Assembly (NCBI GenBank): GCA_031284845.1
Contig: JAITXH010000110.1
Span: 1-6,269, forward strand
Direction: 5' to 3'
Length of the DNA: 6,269 nucleotides
Origin: Puniceicoccales bacterium
GTDB lineage: Bacteria > Verrucomicrobiota > Verrucomicrobiia > Opitutales > UBA953
The notes under the pieces were generated by a model. The model was given only the letters and a program-made list of their open reading frames with translations. It made no database searches and was not told the DNA's origin. Position numbers and translations under genes: made by a program. Position 1 is the stretch's first letter. Each line of letters opens with the position of its first letter. Of the stretch, positions 1 through 5,723 are shown one piece after another.

Positions 1-2
1 CT

Positions 3-407
3 CTCGTCGTTGACGGCAGTATTGCGCTGGGTTTCGTTCTGCAAGACGAACGCGGCAGTGCTGCATTGCGGGCGCTGGATGCCCTTGAAAACGGCATCCC
101 CGGATACGTCCCCGCGCATTGGTGCGTGGAAGTCGCAAACGGACTGCTCATGGCAGAACGCCGCAAACGCGCAACTCATGCCGATCTCACCGAGGCATTT
201 CTTTTGCTCCAATCGTTGCCGATTCAAACGGACAACGAAACTTCCGTTCATGTTTCCACAAGCACGATTGCGCTTGCCCGGCAGTATGCGCTGACCGTTT
301 ACGACGCAGCCTATCTCGAACTTGCTCTCCGGCGGCAGGCCGTGCTCGCCACCACGGACAAGGCACTTGCCAAAGCCGCCCGCCACGCGGGAGCTTCCGT
401 CCTCTGA
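3..407 (+). CDS. VapC-family PIN-domain ribonuclease toxin (5' end cut by the window edge)
   Basis: Open in this frame from base 3 to a TGA at 405-407, giving 134 visible residues. PIN-domain toxins are Mg-dependent RNases that usually act as the toxin of a type II toxin-antitoxin pair. The visible start reads LVVDGSIALGFVL, the usual first beta strand with its catalytic Asp (visible residue 4), so probably only one to three residues are missing. The other expected acidic residues are present: Glu43 in CVEVANGLL, Asp101 in VYDAAYLELA and Asp119 in LATTDKALAKAA. All four metal-binding positions are intact and the length is normal for VapC, so it looks functional. An internal ATG at 66 would remove the first catalytic Asp and is not the start. 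The cognate antitoxin is not visible; in this family it normally lies immediately upstream, outside the window. The family call is secure; toxin activity and RNA target are inferred. Confidence 0.88.
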   Translation, partial: LVVDGSIALGFVLQDERGSAALRALDALENGIPGYVPAHWCVEVANGLLMAERRKRATHADLTEAFLLLQSLPIQTDNETSVHVSTSTIALARQYALTVYDAAYLELALRRQAVLATTDKALAKAARHAGASVL

Positions 408-442
408 GCTGCACACCCGCCTTCGTTTTCCGCTTGCCAGTA

Positions 443-479
443 TTGTAAAAGATTTCGACTATACACGAAACTTTTACAA
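443..479. promoter_or_regulatory. Strong interrupted palindrome just upstream of the ATPase start
   Basis: Perfect 9-bp arms TTGTAAAAG (443-451) and CTTTTACAA (471-479) enclose second arms TTTCG (453-457) and CGAAA (466-470). RNA from this segment could fold into a 14-bp stem with one bulged A (452) and an 8-nt loop (458-465). The 3' arm ends 4 nt before the ATG at 484, where a ribosome binding site would lie. No U-tract follows on either strand, so it does not look like an intrinsic terminator. Plausible roles are an operator for a dimeric regulator or an RNA hairpin limiting translation of the ATPase; both are inference. The dyad is seen directly. Confidence 0.6.
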
Positions 480-508
480 AAATATGAAAAACTTCGTCTA
501 TACTCGAA
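454..508. repeat. Two direct copies of a 16-bp semi-palindrome, 39 bp apart
   Basis: Copy 1 (454-469) is TTCGACTATACACGAA and copy 2 (493-508) is TTCGTCTATACTCGAA, consensus TTCGWCTATACWCGAA. Each is itself a dyad of the form TTCGnnTATAnnCGAA, so it resembles a binding site for a symmetric dimer. The 39-bp offset is exactly 13 codons, and the similarity extends to about 23 of 32 bases between 445-476 and 484-515. Copy 1 forms the core of the larger palindrome at 443-479. Copy 2 lies within codons 4-9 of the ATPase gene. Read in that gene's frame, the copies give FDYTRN and FVYTRN. Confidence 0.75.
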
Positions 509-1704
509 ATGATTATTTTGCCACTGTTGCCCCATTTTTGGGAACCCCGGTAATCAAAGTCCTCACTGGAATGCGCCGTTCCGGGAAGAGTTTCCTGCTG
601 CGGCAAATCCTTGCCCAATTGCGAGCAGACGGTGTTCCAGCGAGAAATATCGTCTATGTGGACAAGGAAGATTACGCCTTTGACGCCATTCGCGATTACC
701 ATGCCCTCGCCGCACATGTGGACAAGGCACTCAAGGGCAAACGCGGGCGGACGGTCGTCTGCGTGGACGAAGTGCAGGAAATCGAAGGTTGGGAACGCAT
801 CGTGGCGTCGTGGTCGGGGAAGGCGAATCGGGAAGTATTCATCACCGGTTCCAACGCCAGCCTGCTCTCATCGGAATTGGCGACCTTATTGGCCGGGCGC
901 TATATCGAATTTCCAGTGCGTCCGCTCTCGTTCGCCGAGTTTTTACAATTTCGGGAAAAGCCCGTCGCGCCGGATGCCGACGAGTTCCAAAATTACCTGC
1001 GCTACGGTGGATTGCCCGGCCTGCATACCCTGGGCACGCTTTCCGACGAGACCTTCCGGCCCTATACACAGTCCATCTTCGACACCATCATGCTCAAGGA
1101 TGTGGTCAGCCGCCACCAAGTCCGCAACATGGCGCTTCTGGAGCGCGTGGCCCGCTACGTCATGGACAACACCGGAAATCTGCTCAATGCCAGCCGAATC
1201 GCCGCCTTCATGAAAAACCAACGCGTGAGCGCGAGCGTGGACACGATTTTGACGCAATTGCACTGGTTCAACGACGCGCATTTGACCGAGCGGGCGTTGC
1301 TCTACGATTTGAAAGGCAAACGGCACCTTGAGATAAACGAAAAACACTACCTGACGGACTTTGGTTTGAAACATGCCGTGTTGGGATGGCGAGCGGCGGA
1401 CATCGGCGGGCTTTTGGAGAACATCGTGTTTCTGGAACTGCGGCGGCGCGGTTACACGGTTTCCGTCGGGCGGTTTGGGGACATGGAAATTGATTTCGTC
1501 GCCGAGCGAAACGGCGAGCGTGCTTACTATCAGGTAGCCTATTTGCTTTCGTCGAAGGAGACACTGGAACGCGAGGTTCGCAGCCTGTTGGCAGTAGGGG
1601 ACAATTATCCAAAATATCTTCTTTCGATGGACAATCTCCCTGCTGACAATCCCCACGGCGTGGCGCGCCGGTATTTGCCGGACTGGTTGTTGGGAGCGCG
1701 ATGA
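484..1704 (+). CDS. AAA ATPase with C-terminal DUF4143 domain
   Basis: 406 aa. The N-terminal part is an AAA_14-type P-loop ATPase: Walker A GMRRSGKS (residues 29-36, Lys35), Walker B VVCVDEV (91-97, Asp95/Glu96), and a sensor-like ITGSNASLLSSELATLL segment (about 120-136) followed by the typical GRYIEFPVRPLSFAEFL. The C-terminal half is DUF4143, which has a restriction-endonuclease-like fold: LEN near 311-313, EIDFV (335-339) and YYQVAYLL (348-355). The usual E-x-K strand reads Q-V-A, so nuclease activity is doubtful. Cellular role of the family is poorly defined; members are common, often multicopy accessory genes. I chose ATG484 because family proteins begin just before the yxxRxxYf-like segment (here VYTRNDYF). 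The frame stays open upstream to about 322, but that stretch overlaps the end of vapC. No Shine-Dalgarno is visible. The 3' end converges on rpe. Confidence 0.9.
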   Translation: MKNFVYTRNDYFATVAPFLGTPVIKVLTGMRRSGKSFLLRQILAQLRADGVPARNIVYVDKEDYAFDAIRDYHALAAHVDKALKGKRGRTVVCVDEVQEIEGWERIVASWSGKANREVFITGSNASLLSSELATLLAGRYIEFPVRPLSFAEFLQFREKPVAPDADEFQNYLRYGGLPGLHTLGTLSDETFRPYTQSIFDTIMLKDVVSRHQVRNMALLERVARYVMDNTGNLLNASRIAAFMKNQRVSASVDTILTQLHWFNDAHLTERALLYDLKGKRHLEINEKHYLTDFGLKHAVLGWRAADIGGLLENIVFLELRRRGYTVSVGRFGDMEIDFVAERNGERAYYQVAYLLSSKETLEREVRSLLAVGDNYPKYLLSMDNLPADNPHGVARRYLPDWLLGAR

Positions 1705-1774
1705 GCAAAACGGACAAAGGCGCGACTCTTGTCCCCGGAGGGAGCAGCCCGCTTGTGGTGGGGCAGGGGGGGCT
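1705..1774. other. Convergent intergenic gap between the ATPase gene and rpe
   Basis: 70 bp separating the stop codons of two converging genes. It is GC-rich and ends in a run of seven G (1766-1772) immediately beyond the rpe stop. I find no stable hairpin followed by a T-tract on either strand, so termination here is either factor-dependent or not recognisable by eye. Confidence 0.5.
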
Positions 1775-2425
1775 TCAGATTGAGATGTCCGCGATGAATG
1801 CTGCTTTGTCGGGCGCCTTGAAGAAGGAAGTGCCGACTACGAGCGTATCGGCTCCAGCACGGCGGCATTCCAGACCCGTTTTTACGGTAACGCCGCCATC
1901 GGCTTCGATGCGCCATGTTGCCCCTGTCTTGTGACGCCATGCAGCGAGTTGTTTTATCTTATCAAGCGTCTCGGGGATAAATGCCTGCCCGCCAAAACCG
2001 GGGTGGACGGTCATCACGAGCACAAGATCCACTTCCTCTAGAAAAGGGTATGCGCGTTCTACCGGAGTATCGGGGTTGAGCGCAATGCCGGCGCTCAGGC
2101 CGAGGGCGCGGATTTCGCGCAAGGTCTCAAGGTGCGGATAGTCCGGCTCGACATGGATGCTGATCCGTTGCGCACCGGCGCGGGCAAATACGCCAATGTA
2201 GCGGTGCGGCTCGGACAACATGAGGTGGGTGTCGAAAAACAAAGGCGAATGCGGGCGCAAATCTGCGAGCGTCTGTGGCCCGAAGCTCAGATTGGGCACG
2301 AAATGGCCGTCCATGATGTCGAGATGCACCCAGCCCAGACCGGCGCTTTCGACGGCAGCAAGGCTACCGGCGAGCGTCGCGTGGTTTCCTGCCAGCAATG
2401 AGGGTGCGAGCACAAATGAATTCAT
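1775..2425 (-). CDS. rpe: Ribulose-phosphate 3-epimerase
   Basis: 216 aa, normal for the family. This cytosolic TIM-barrel enzyme interconverts D-ribulose 5-phosphate and D-xylulose 5-phosphate in the pentose phosphate and Calvin pathways. Diagnostic motifs are in order: LAPSLLAGN at the N-terminus, HLDIMDGHFVPN (metal ligand His34 and catalytic Asp36), FFDTHLML (His67), VMTVHPGFGGQ (138-147) and EADGGV (catalytic Asp176). The C-terminal phosphate-binding loop VVGTSFF is intact. The ATG at 2425 fits the usual MNSFVLAPSLL-type start; an upstream GTG at 2449 would add eight residues and touch the lptE stop. The leader just before the ATG is pyrimidine-rich (TTTTTGTTTCTTTC) without a clear Shine-Dalgarno. 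It lies 23 bp after the lptE-like gene as the last gene of the minus-strand operon. Confidence 0.96.
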   Translation of the reverse strand: MNSFVLAPSLLAGNHATLAGSLAAVESAGLGWVHLDIMDGHFVPNLSFGPQTLADLRPHSPLFFDTHLMLSEPHRYIGVFARAGAQRISIHVEPDYPHLETLREIRALGLSAGIALNPDTPVERAYPFLEEVDLVLVMTVHPGFGGQAFIPETLDKIKQLAAWRHKTGATWRIEADGGVTVKTGLECRRAGADTLVVGTSFFKAPDKAAFIADISI

Positions 2426-2448
2426 TACGAAAGAAACAAAAAGACACA

Positions 2449-2982
2449 CTACCAGACGCCGGTTACGGCGTCCCGGATTTTTCGCGCCAAATCGCGGGAG
2501 AGCACGGTCATGGTCTGGTATTCCGTGGCGTTGTAGGCTCCGTTGTCATGGACTTCGGCGGAGGCGGTGATTTCGCGGTTTTTAAACAGTTGTTTGCCGG
2601 TGCGGTTGTCCACGAGGGTGCATCGCGCACGGAGATACAGCAGGAATGAATTGCCGAGCACGGTATCTTTTGAACGGGTGGATGCCACTTTGCGTTCGAA
2701 GTGAACGAGGCGCACCCGCAATGTCGCCTGCCCGTCTGCCGACACGATATGCACGCCGCTCTCCTGCGAGAGCGCGTCCATGAGTTGCTGGCTGAGGAGT
2801 GCCTGCGTTTGCGGAGCCTGTATCTCGTTTTCAATCGGCAAAATGTTGAGCGAGGAGAACGGTGGTTTCGCGCTGGAACCGAGCGTGTAATGCCCGCAAC
2901 CGGAGAAGGCGGTCACGAGGAGCAATGCCAAGGCACCGAAGAGGGCACCGGGGCGCGATAATGACGCGAAGCGTTTTCTCAT
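2449..2982 (-). CDS. lptE: LptE-like LPS-assembly lipoprotein
   Basis: 177 aa. LptE is an outer-membrane lipoprotein that plugs the LptD barrel and helps deliver lipopolysaccharide to the cell surface. The N-terminus is a lipoprotein signal: basic MRKRFASLSR, hydrophobic core LFGALALLLV, then FSGC with Cys29 as the lipidated residue (Phe at -3 is a slightly loose lipobox). GHYTLG after the Cys is the usual LptE mature start. The rest follows the family pattern: an LNILPIENE strand, a helix LLSQQLMDALSQE, HIVSADGQATLRVRLVHFER, a YLRARCTLVDNRTG strand pair and a C-terminal helix ending in VTGVW. ATG2982 was chosen because it overlaps the stop of the preceding bamD-like gene as ATGA and gives a complete signal peptide; ATG3006 would add eight residues. 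The family is weakly conserved, so the assignment rests on pattern, signal and neighbours. Confidence 0.8.
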   Translation of the reverse strand: MRKRFASLSRPGALFGALALLLVTAFSGCGHYTLGSSAKPPFSSLNILPIENEIQAPQTQALLSQQLMDALSQESGVHIVSADGQATLRVRLVHFERKVASTRSKDTVLGNSFLLYLRARCTLVDNRTGKQLFKNREITASAEVHDNGAYNATEYQTMTVLSRDLARKIRDAVTGVW

Positions 2983-4274
2983 TGCTCCGAAAAAGGCCGG
3001 CTCCATGGCGCAGTCCTGGGGGCGGAGTTCGACCTGGGCGGTGGCGGCGCTGCGGGTCTTTCCGTTACGAAGCCCATGTTTTCCAAGTTCGCCTGTGTCG
3101 GGTCTTCGACATAGACGGCTTCCTGTGTAAGGGGATAACGCCCGAATATCCAATCCATCACGCCGCGCGGGCTAAGCTTGCCGGCTTTTATCTCGGCGAG
3201 TTTTTTGCGGGCATCTTCTGCGGTCTTGGACTCCGGGGCGGCATTGATGGCTTCGTTAAAAAAGATGGCGCCGGCACGCGGGTTGTTTCGGGTCTCGTAG
3301 TAGAAAAGTCCGAGGTCGTAGCGGTTTTGAGAGAGCAGATCACGCATCTTATGTGCGTTTTCCGCCGCTACGGGCGCTGAGGAGTGGGTGGGAAAGAGCG
3401 TCACGAAATCGTTGTAGAAATTTAACGCACTGCGCGTGGCGCCTTGATCCCACTCGGCACCGATGACTGTCCCTGCATAGGTGCGTGCCAGAGCGAGGTA
3501 GGCGTCGGGAACGAGCTTGGAATCGGGGTAGTTGCTGATTATGCGCTCAAAGGCATCTATGGCGTCTTCGTGTTTGTCGAGGTCTACGGCGAGGTTGCCT
3601 TTTTCGTAGAGCGCTTTGTCGCCCAAGGCTCCGAACGGGGCGTTGTTGCTGATGCGCTCAAAAAAATCCAGCCCCTTGGCTTCATCTCTGAACCACGGGA
3701 ACCAACCCCAGAGGTAGGGGCGTTCTCCGCTTTTGATGTCGCTGGCGATTTTGAATTGAAGCTCAATGACGTCGTCAAAGCCGCGGCTGAGCCACAATTC
3801 CGAGGAGGGCTTTGTGTTGGTCCCGCCGGGGATATTCTGCTTCAACTCGACGCCGCTGGAGACGTGGCGGAATTCGGGATGCCTGTGGATCAATTCATCG
3901 AGAACCTCAAAGCCGTCTTCAAAGCGGTGTTCTCTGCGGTAGATGACGCCGAGCAGAAAATAAGATTCGGCGGCGAAATCCGTGCCCGGGTAGGTGGCGA
4001 TAATGGAGGTGAGGATGTCTGCCGCGTCGGACAAGTCGCCCTCTCTCTGGAGCTGCCATGCATTGTTCATTTTTTGCACGGCGATGCCGACTAGATCGGC
4101 TTTCTCTTTTTCCGTCCCCTGGAAGCCGTCGGGAAGGAGTTTGGCGGATGTCCCTTCTTTGACTTTCCAGCCATCCCGTTTGCTCCATTCGAGTTCAGCG
4201 TGCGCGGTGGCGGCGAGGGCCATCGAAGCTGCCGCCAGCAAGGCGGATGGAAGTATGTGTTTTAAGGCTGTCAT
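2979..4274 (-). CDS. bamD: BamD-like TPR protein, outer-membrane protein assembly (YfiO family)
   Basis: 431 aa. BamD is the essential TPR scaffold of the BAM complex that inserts beta-barrel proteins into the outer membrane. Residues 1-26 form a Sec signal ending in ATAHA, with predicted cleavage before Glu27. TPR-like helical pairs are visible at about 62-97, 100-135, 217-250 and 254-295. A last BamD-type pair is at 314-362 (NRYDLGLFYYETRNNPRAGAI and following). The segment at about 140-215, rich in Trp/Pro (LWGWFPWF), looks like an insertion. The tail (about 406-431) is Pro/Arg/Ser-rich. Odd points: it is much longer than the roughly 245-aa E. coli protein and has no cysteine at all, so it cannot be lipid-anchored as classical BamD is. 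ATG4274 overlaps the fabH stop as ATGA and has a weak GGAAAA upstream; ATG4295 is an alternative. Position next to lptE supports an envelope role. A different periplasmic TPR scaffold is possible. Confidence 0.75.
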   Translation of the reverse strand: MTALKHILPSALLAAASMALAATAHAELEWSKRDGWKVKEGTSAKLLPDGFQGTEKEKADLVGIAVQKMNNAWQLQREGDLSDAADILTSIIATYPGTDFAAESYFLLGVIYRREHRFEDGFEVLDELIHRHPEFRHVSSGVELKQNIPGGTNTKPSSELWLSRGFDDVIELQFKIASDIKSGERPYLWGWFPWFRDEAKGLDFFERISNNAPFGALGDKALYEKGNLAVDLDKHEDAIDAFERIISNYPDSKLVPDAYLALARTYAGTVIGAEWDQGATRSALNFYNDFVTLFPTHSSAPVAAENAHKMRDLLSQNRYDLGLFYYETRNNPRAGAIFFNEAINAAPESKTAEDARKKLAEIKAGKLSPRGVMDWIFGRYPLTQEAVYVEDPTQANLENMGFVTERPAAPPPPRSNSAPRTAPWSRPFSEQ

Positions 4275-5287
4275 GTTTTTTCCGGTTGATACCATTTTAT
4301 TAAAGTCGATCCCCAAGTGAACCCTCCACCAAAGGCAACAAGCAAGACTAAATCACCATTTTTTATACGGCCTTCCTGCCAGGCCTCCTCCAACGCGATG
4401 GGGATGGAGGCGGCGGATGTGTTGCCGTAGCGGTCGAGATTTATCTTCACGCGCTCAAGCCCGACCTGTAATTCGTCGGCGATGGCTTCAATGATGCGCA
4501 TGTTGGCCTGATGCGGGATGATGAGCGAAATCTGCTCAACGGACACATCGCACTTCTTCAGCACGGCCCGGCAGGAGTGGCTCATCACGCGGACTGCGTT
4601 TTTGAAGACTTCCTTGCCGTTCATGGAGATGACATGGTTGCCGACGGGGAGTCCGGCTACGCTTTCGGGTTTGGGGCCGGTGCGCAGATTCACGGCGAGC
4701 AGGTCGCCCTTGGTGCCGTCGGCACCGAGCACATTACCCAGGATGCCGACATAGGGCACGTCGCACTTGGAGACGACGGCAGCTCCGGCTCCATCGCCGA
4801 AAAGCACGCACGTCGTGCGATCTTGCCAGTCCACGATGCCGGAAAGTTGCTCGGAGGCGATGATGAGCGCATGGCGGTAATCGCCGGCGCGCAGCATGAG
4901 GTTGGCTATTTGCAGAAGATACAGGAATCCCGAGCAGGCGGCAGCTACGTCAAATGCCGGGATATCCGGGCGAAGACCGAGTTTTTGTTGAATGCGGCAC
5001 GCAGTGGAGGGCACTGAAGAGGGGGCCGATATTGTGGCGACGACTACGAGGTCAATCGCCTCGGGTGGGATATTGGCATTGCGGATGGCATCTCGTGCCG
5101 CTGCGGCACCCATATCTGCGACAGTTTCTCCGGGGGCGGCAATGTGGCGTTCAGAAATACCGGAGCGCGTGCGGATCCATTCGTCGGAAGTTTCAACGAT
5201 GCAGGAAAGGTCTTCATTGGTGAGGCGTCGTTCGGGCTTGTAAGCCCCAATGCCTTGAATGAACACGGACGGTGTTGGCGTTCTCAT
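4271..5287 (-). CDS. fabH: Beta-ketoacyl-ACP synthase III (FabH)
   Basis: 338 aa. FabH starts type II fatty-acid synthesis by condensing acetyl-CoA (or another short acyl-CoA) with malonyl-ACP in the cytosol. The thiolase-fold signature and catalytic triad are complete: Cys118 in AFDVAAACSGFLY, His259 in IIPHQANMRI and Asn289 in DRYGNTSAASIP. Other family landmarks are SDEWIRTRSGISERHIA (34-50), VLFGDGAGAAVV (161-172) and the C-terminal LLVAFGGGFTWGS (315-327). Length is slightly above the usual 310-330. ATG5287 gives a normal N-terminus before VFIQGIGAY; the frame stays open upstream to about 5356 without family-like sequence. It is the first gene of the minus-strand operon, overlaps the bamD-like gene by 4 bp, and is divergent from ybaB. 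No clear Shine-Dalgarno is seen. Confidence 0.97.
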   Translation of the reverse strand: MRTPTPSVFIQGIGAYKPERRLTNEDLSCIVETSDEWIRTRSGISERHIAAPGETVADMGAAAARDAIRNANIPPEAIDLVVVATISAPSSVPSTACRIQQKLGLRPDIPAFDVAAACSGFLYLLQIANLMLRAGDYRHALIIASEQLSGIVDWQDRTTCVLFGDGAGAAVVSKCDVPYVGILGNVLGADGTKGDLLAVNLRTGPKPESVAGLPVGNHVISMNGKEVFKNAVRVMSHSCRAVLKKCDVSVEQISLIIPHQANMRIIEAIADELQVGLERVKINLDRYGNTSAASIPIALEEAWQEGRIKNGDLVLLVAFGGGFTWGSTLIKWYQPEKT

Positions 5288-5388
5288 GTGAGACGGGTGT
5301 AAATGCCAAAAAGCGGCGGGATGGGAAACAAAAAAACAAGCTGCGCTCTTGACCATTCACAACGTTCCGGCGCATCGTGTTCCCCATT
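5288..5388. promoter_or_regulatory. Divergent intergenic region between fabH and ybaB
   Basis: 101 bp between two divergent start codons, so it must carry the promoters of both the fabH operon and ybaB-recR unless they start further inside the genes. On the plus strand TTGACC (5349-5354) is a fair -35 candidate for ybaB, but the sequence 17-18 bp downstream (CATCGT) is a poor -10. On the minus strand I find no convincing -35/-10 pair; an A7 run (T7 on the fabH strand) lies at 5330-5336. No inverted repeat suggesting a FapR- or FadR-like operator was seen. Confidence 0.4.
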
Positions 5389-5694
5389 ATGGCAGGTGTT
5401 GGAAAACTACTCAAACAGGCACAAAAGGTGCAAAAACGCATCGAAGAGACACAGGTGAAGCTCGCGCAGACCACGATTGAAGTCTCCCACGGCGGCGGGG
5501 CCGTCAAGGTGCTCGTCAACGGGCACGGCGAGTTTACCGGGCTGCTGCTTGATGCCGGATTCCTCAAGGAGGAAAAAGAGACGGTCGAGCGCACCATTTT
5601 GGCCGCATTGCAGGAGGCCGTCACCAAGGCAAAGGTGTTGCACCAAAGCAGCATGTCTGCGGCTACGGAAGGTTTCGCCCTAGCCGGTATGTGA
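5389..5694 (+). CDS. ybaB: YbaB/EbfC-family nucleoid-associated DNA-binding protein
   Basis: 101 aa, typical for this small dimeric protein, which binds DNA in the nucleoid and is almost always encoded next to recR. The expected pattern is present: an N-terminal amphipathic helix GKLLKQAQKVQKRIEETQVKL (about 5-25), the glycine turn SHGGGAVKVLVNGHGEF (33-49), a short strand GLLLDAGFL, and a C-terminal helix with KETVERTILAALQEAVTKAK (63-82). It ends in a small GFALAGM tail resembling the family's G-L-x-L-P-G ending. ATG5389 gives the normal N-terminus; an in-frame GTG at 5377 would add four residues. No Shine-Dalgarno precedes it. recR begins 29 bp downstream on the same strand, so the two are probably cotranscribed. 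dnaX, the frequent third member of this cluster, is absent; fabH lies upstream instead. Confidence 0.93.
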   Translation: MAGVGKLLKQAQKVQKRIEETQVKLAQTTIEVSHGGGAVKVLVNGHGEFTGLLLDAGFLKEEKETVERTILAALQEAVTKAKVLHQSSMSAATEGFALAGM

Positions 5695-5723
5695 GTTGAT
5701 CCAGTTTTCTTTTTTTCCCTCCA

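Noticed and set aside
434..465. Possible promoter TTGCCA (434-439) with TATACA (460-465) before the ATPase
   Set aside because: The 20-bp spacer is too long, and the -10-like box is part of the repeated semi-palindrome, so the match is not convincing.
443..479. Palindrome read as an intrinsic terminator for vapC
   Set aside because: The stem is AT-rich and no T-tract follows on either strand.
187..717. Minus-strand open frame (176 aa) crossing vapC, the palindrome and the ATPase start
   Set aside because: Antisense to two well-supported genes, with no domain; likely chance.
943..1656. Minus-strand open frame (237 aa) inside the ATPase gene
   Set aside because: Antisense to a gene with intact Walker motifs and DUF4143 domain; no recognisable protein features.
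1757..1772. G-rich run after the rpe stop as a G-quadruplex or phase-variable tract
   Set aside because: Only two real G-tracts lie close together, and the G7 run is outside any coding sequence, so neither role is supported.
1701..1934. Small plus-strand frame starting with an ATGA overlap at the ATPase stop (77 aa)
   Set aside because: Beyond 1775 it is antisense to the conserved C-terminal part of rpe, has no recognisable domain, and its composition is that of a shadow frame.
3444..4094. Long plus-strand open frame (216 aa) inside the bamD-like gene
   Set aside because: It is the complement of a GC-rich coding sequence with a signal peptide and TPR pattern on the other strand; no motif or translation signal supports it.
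4511..5017. Plus-strand open frame (168 aa) antisense to fabH
   Set aside because: fabH on the minus strand has the full catalytic triad; the frame is a shadow.
5695..5723. T-rich stretch between ybaB and recR as a terminator
   Set aside because: No hairpin precedes the T-run, and the conserved ybaB-recR pair is expected to be cotranscribed.
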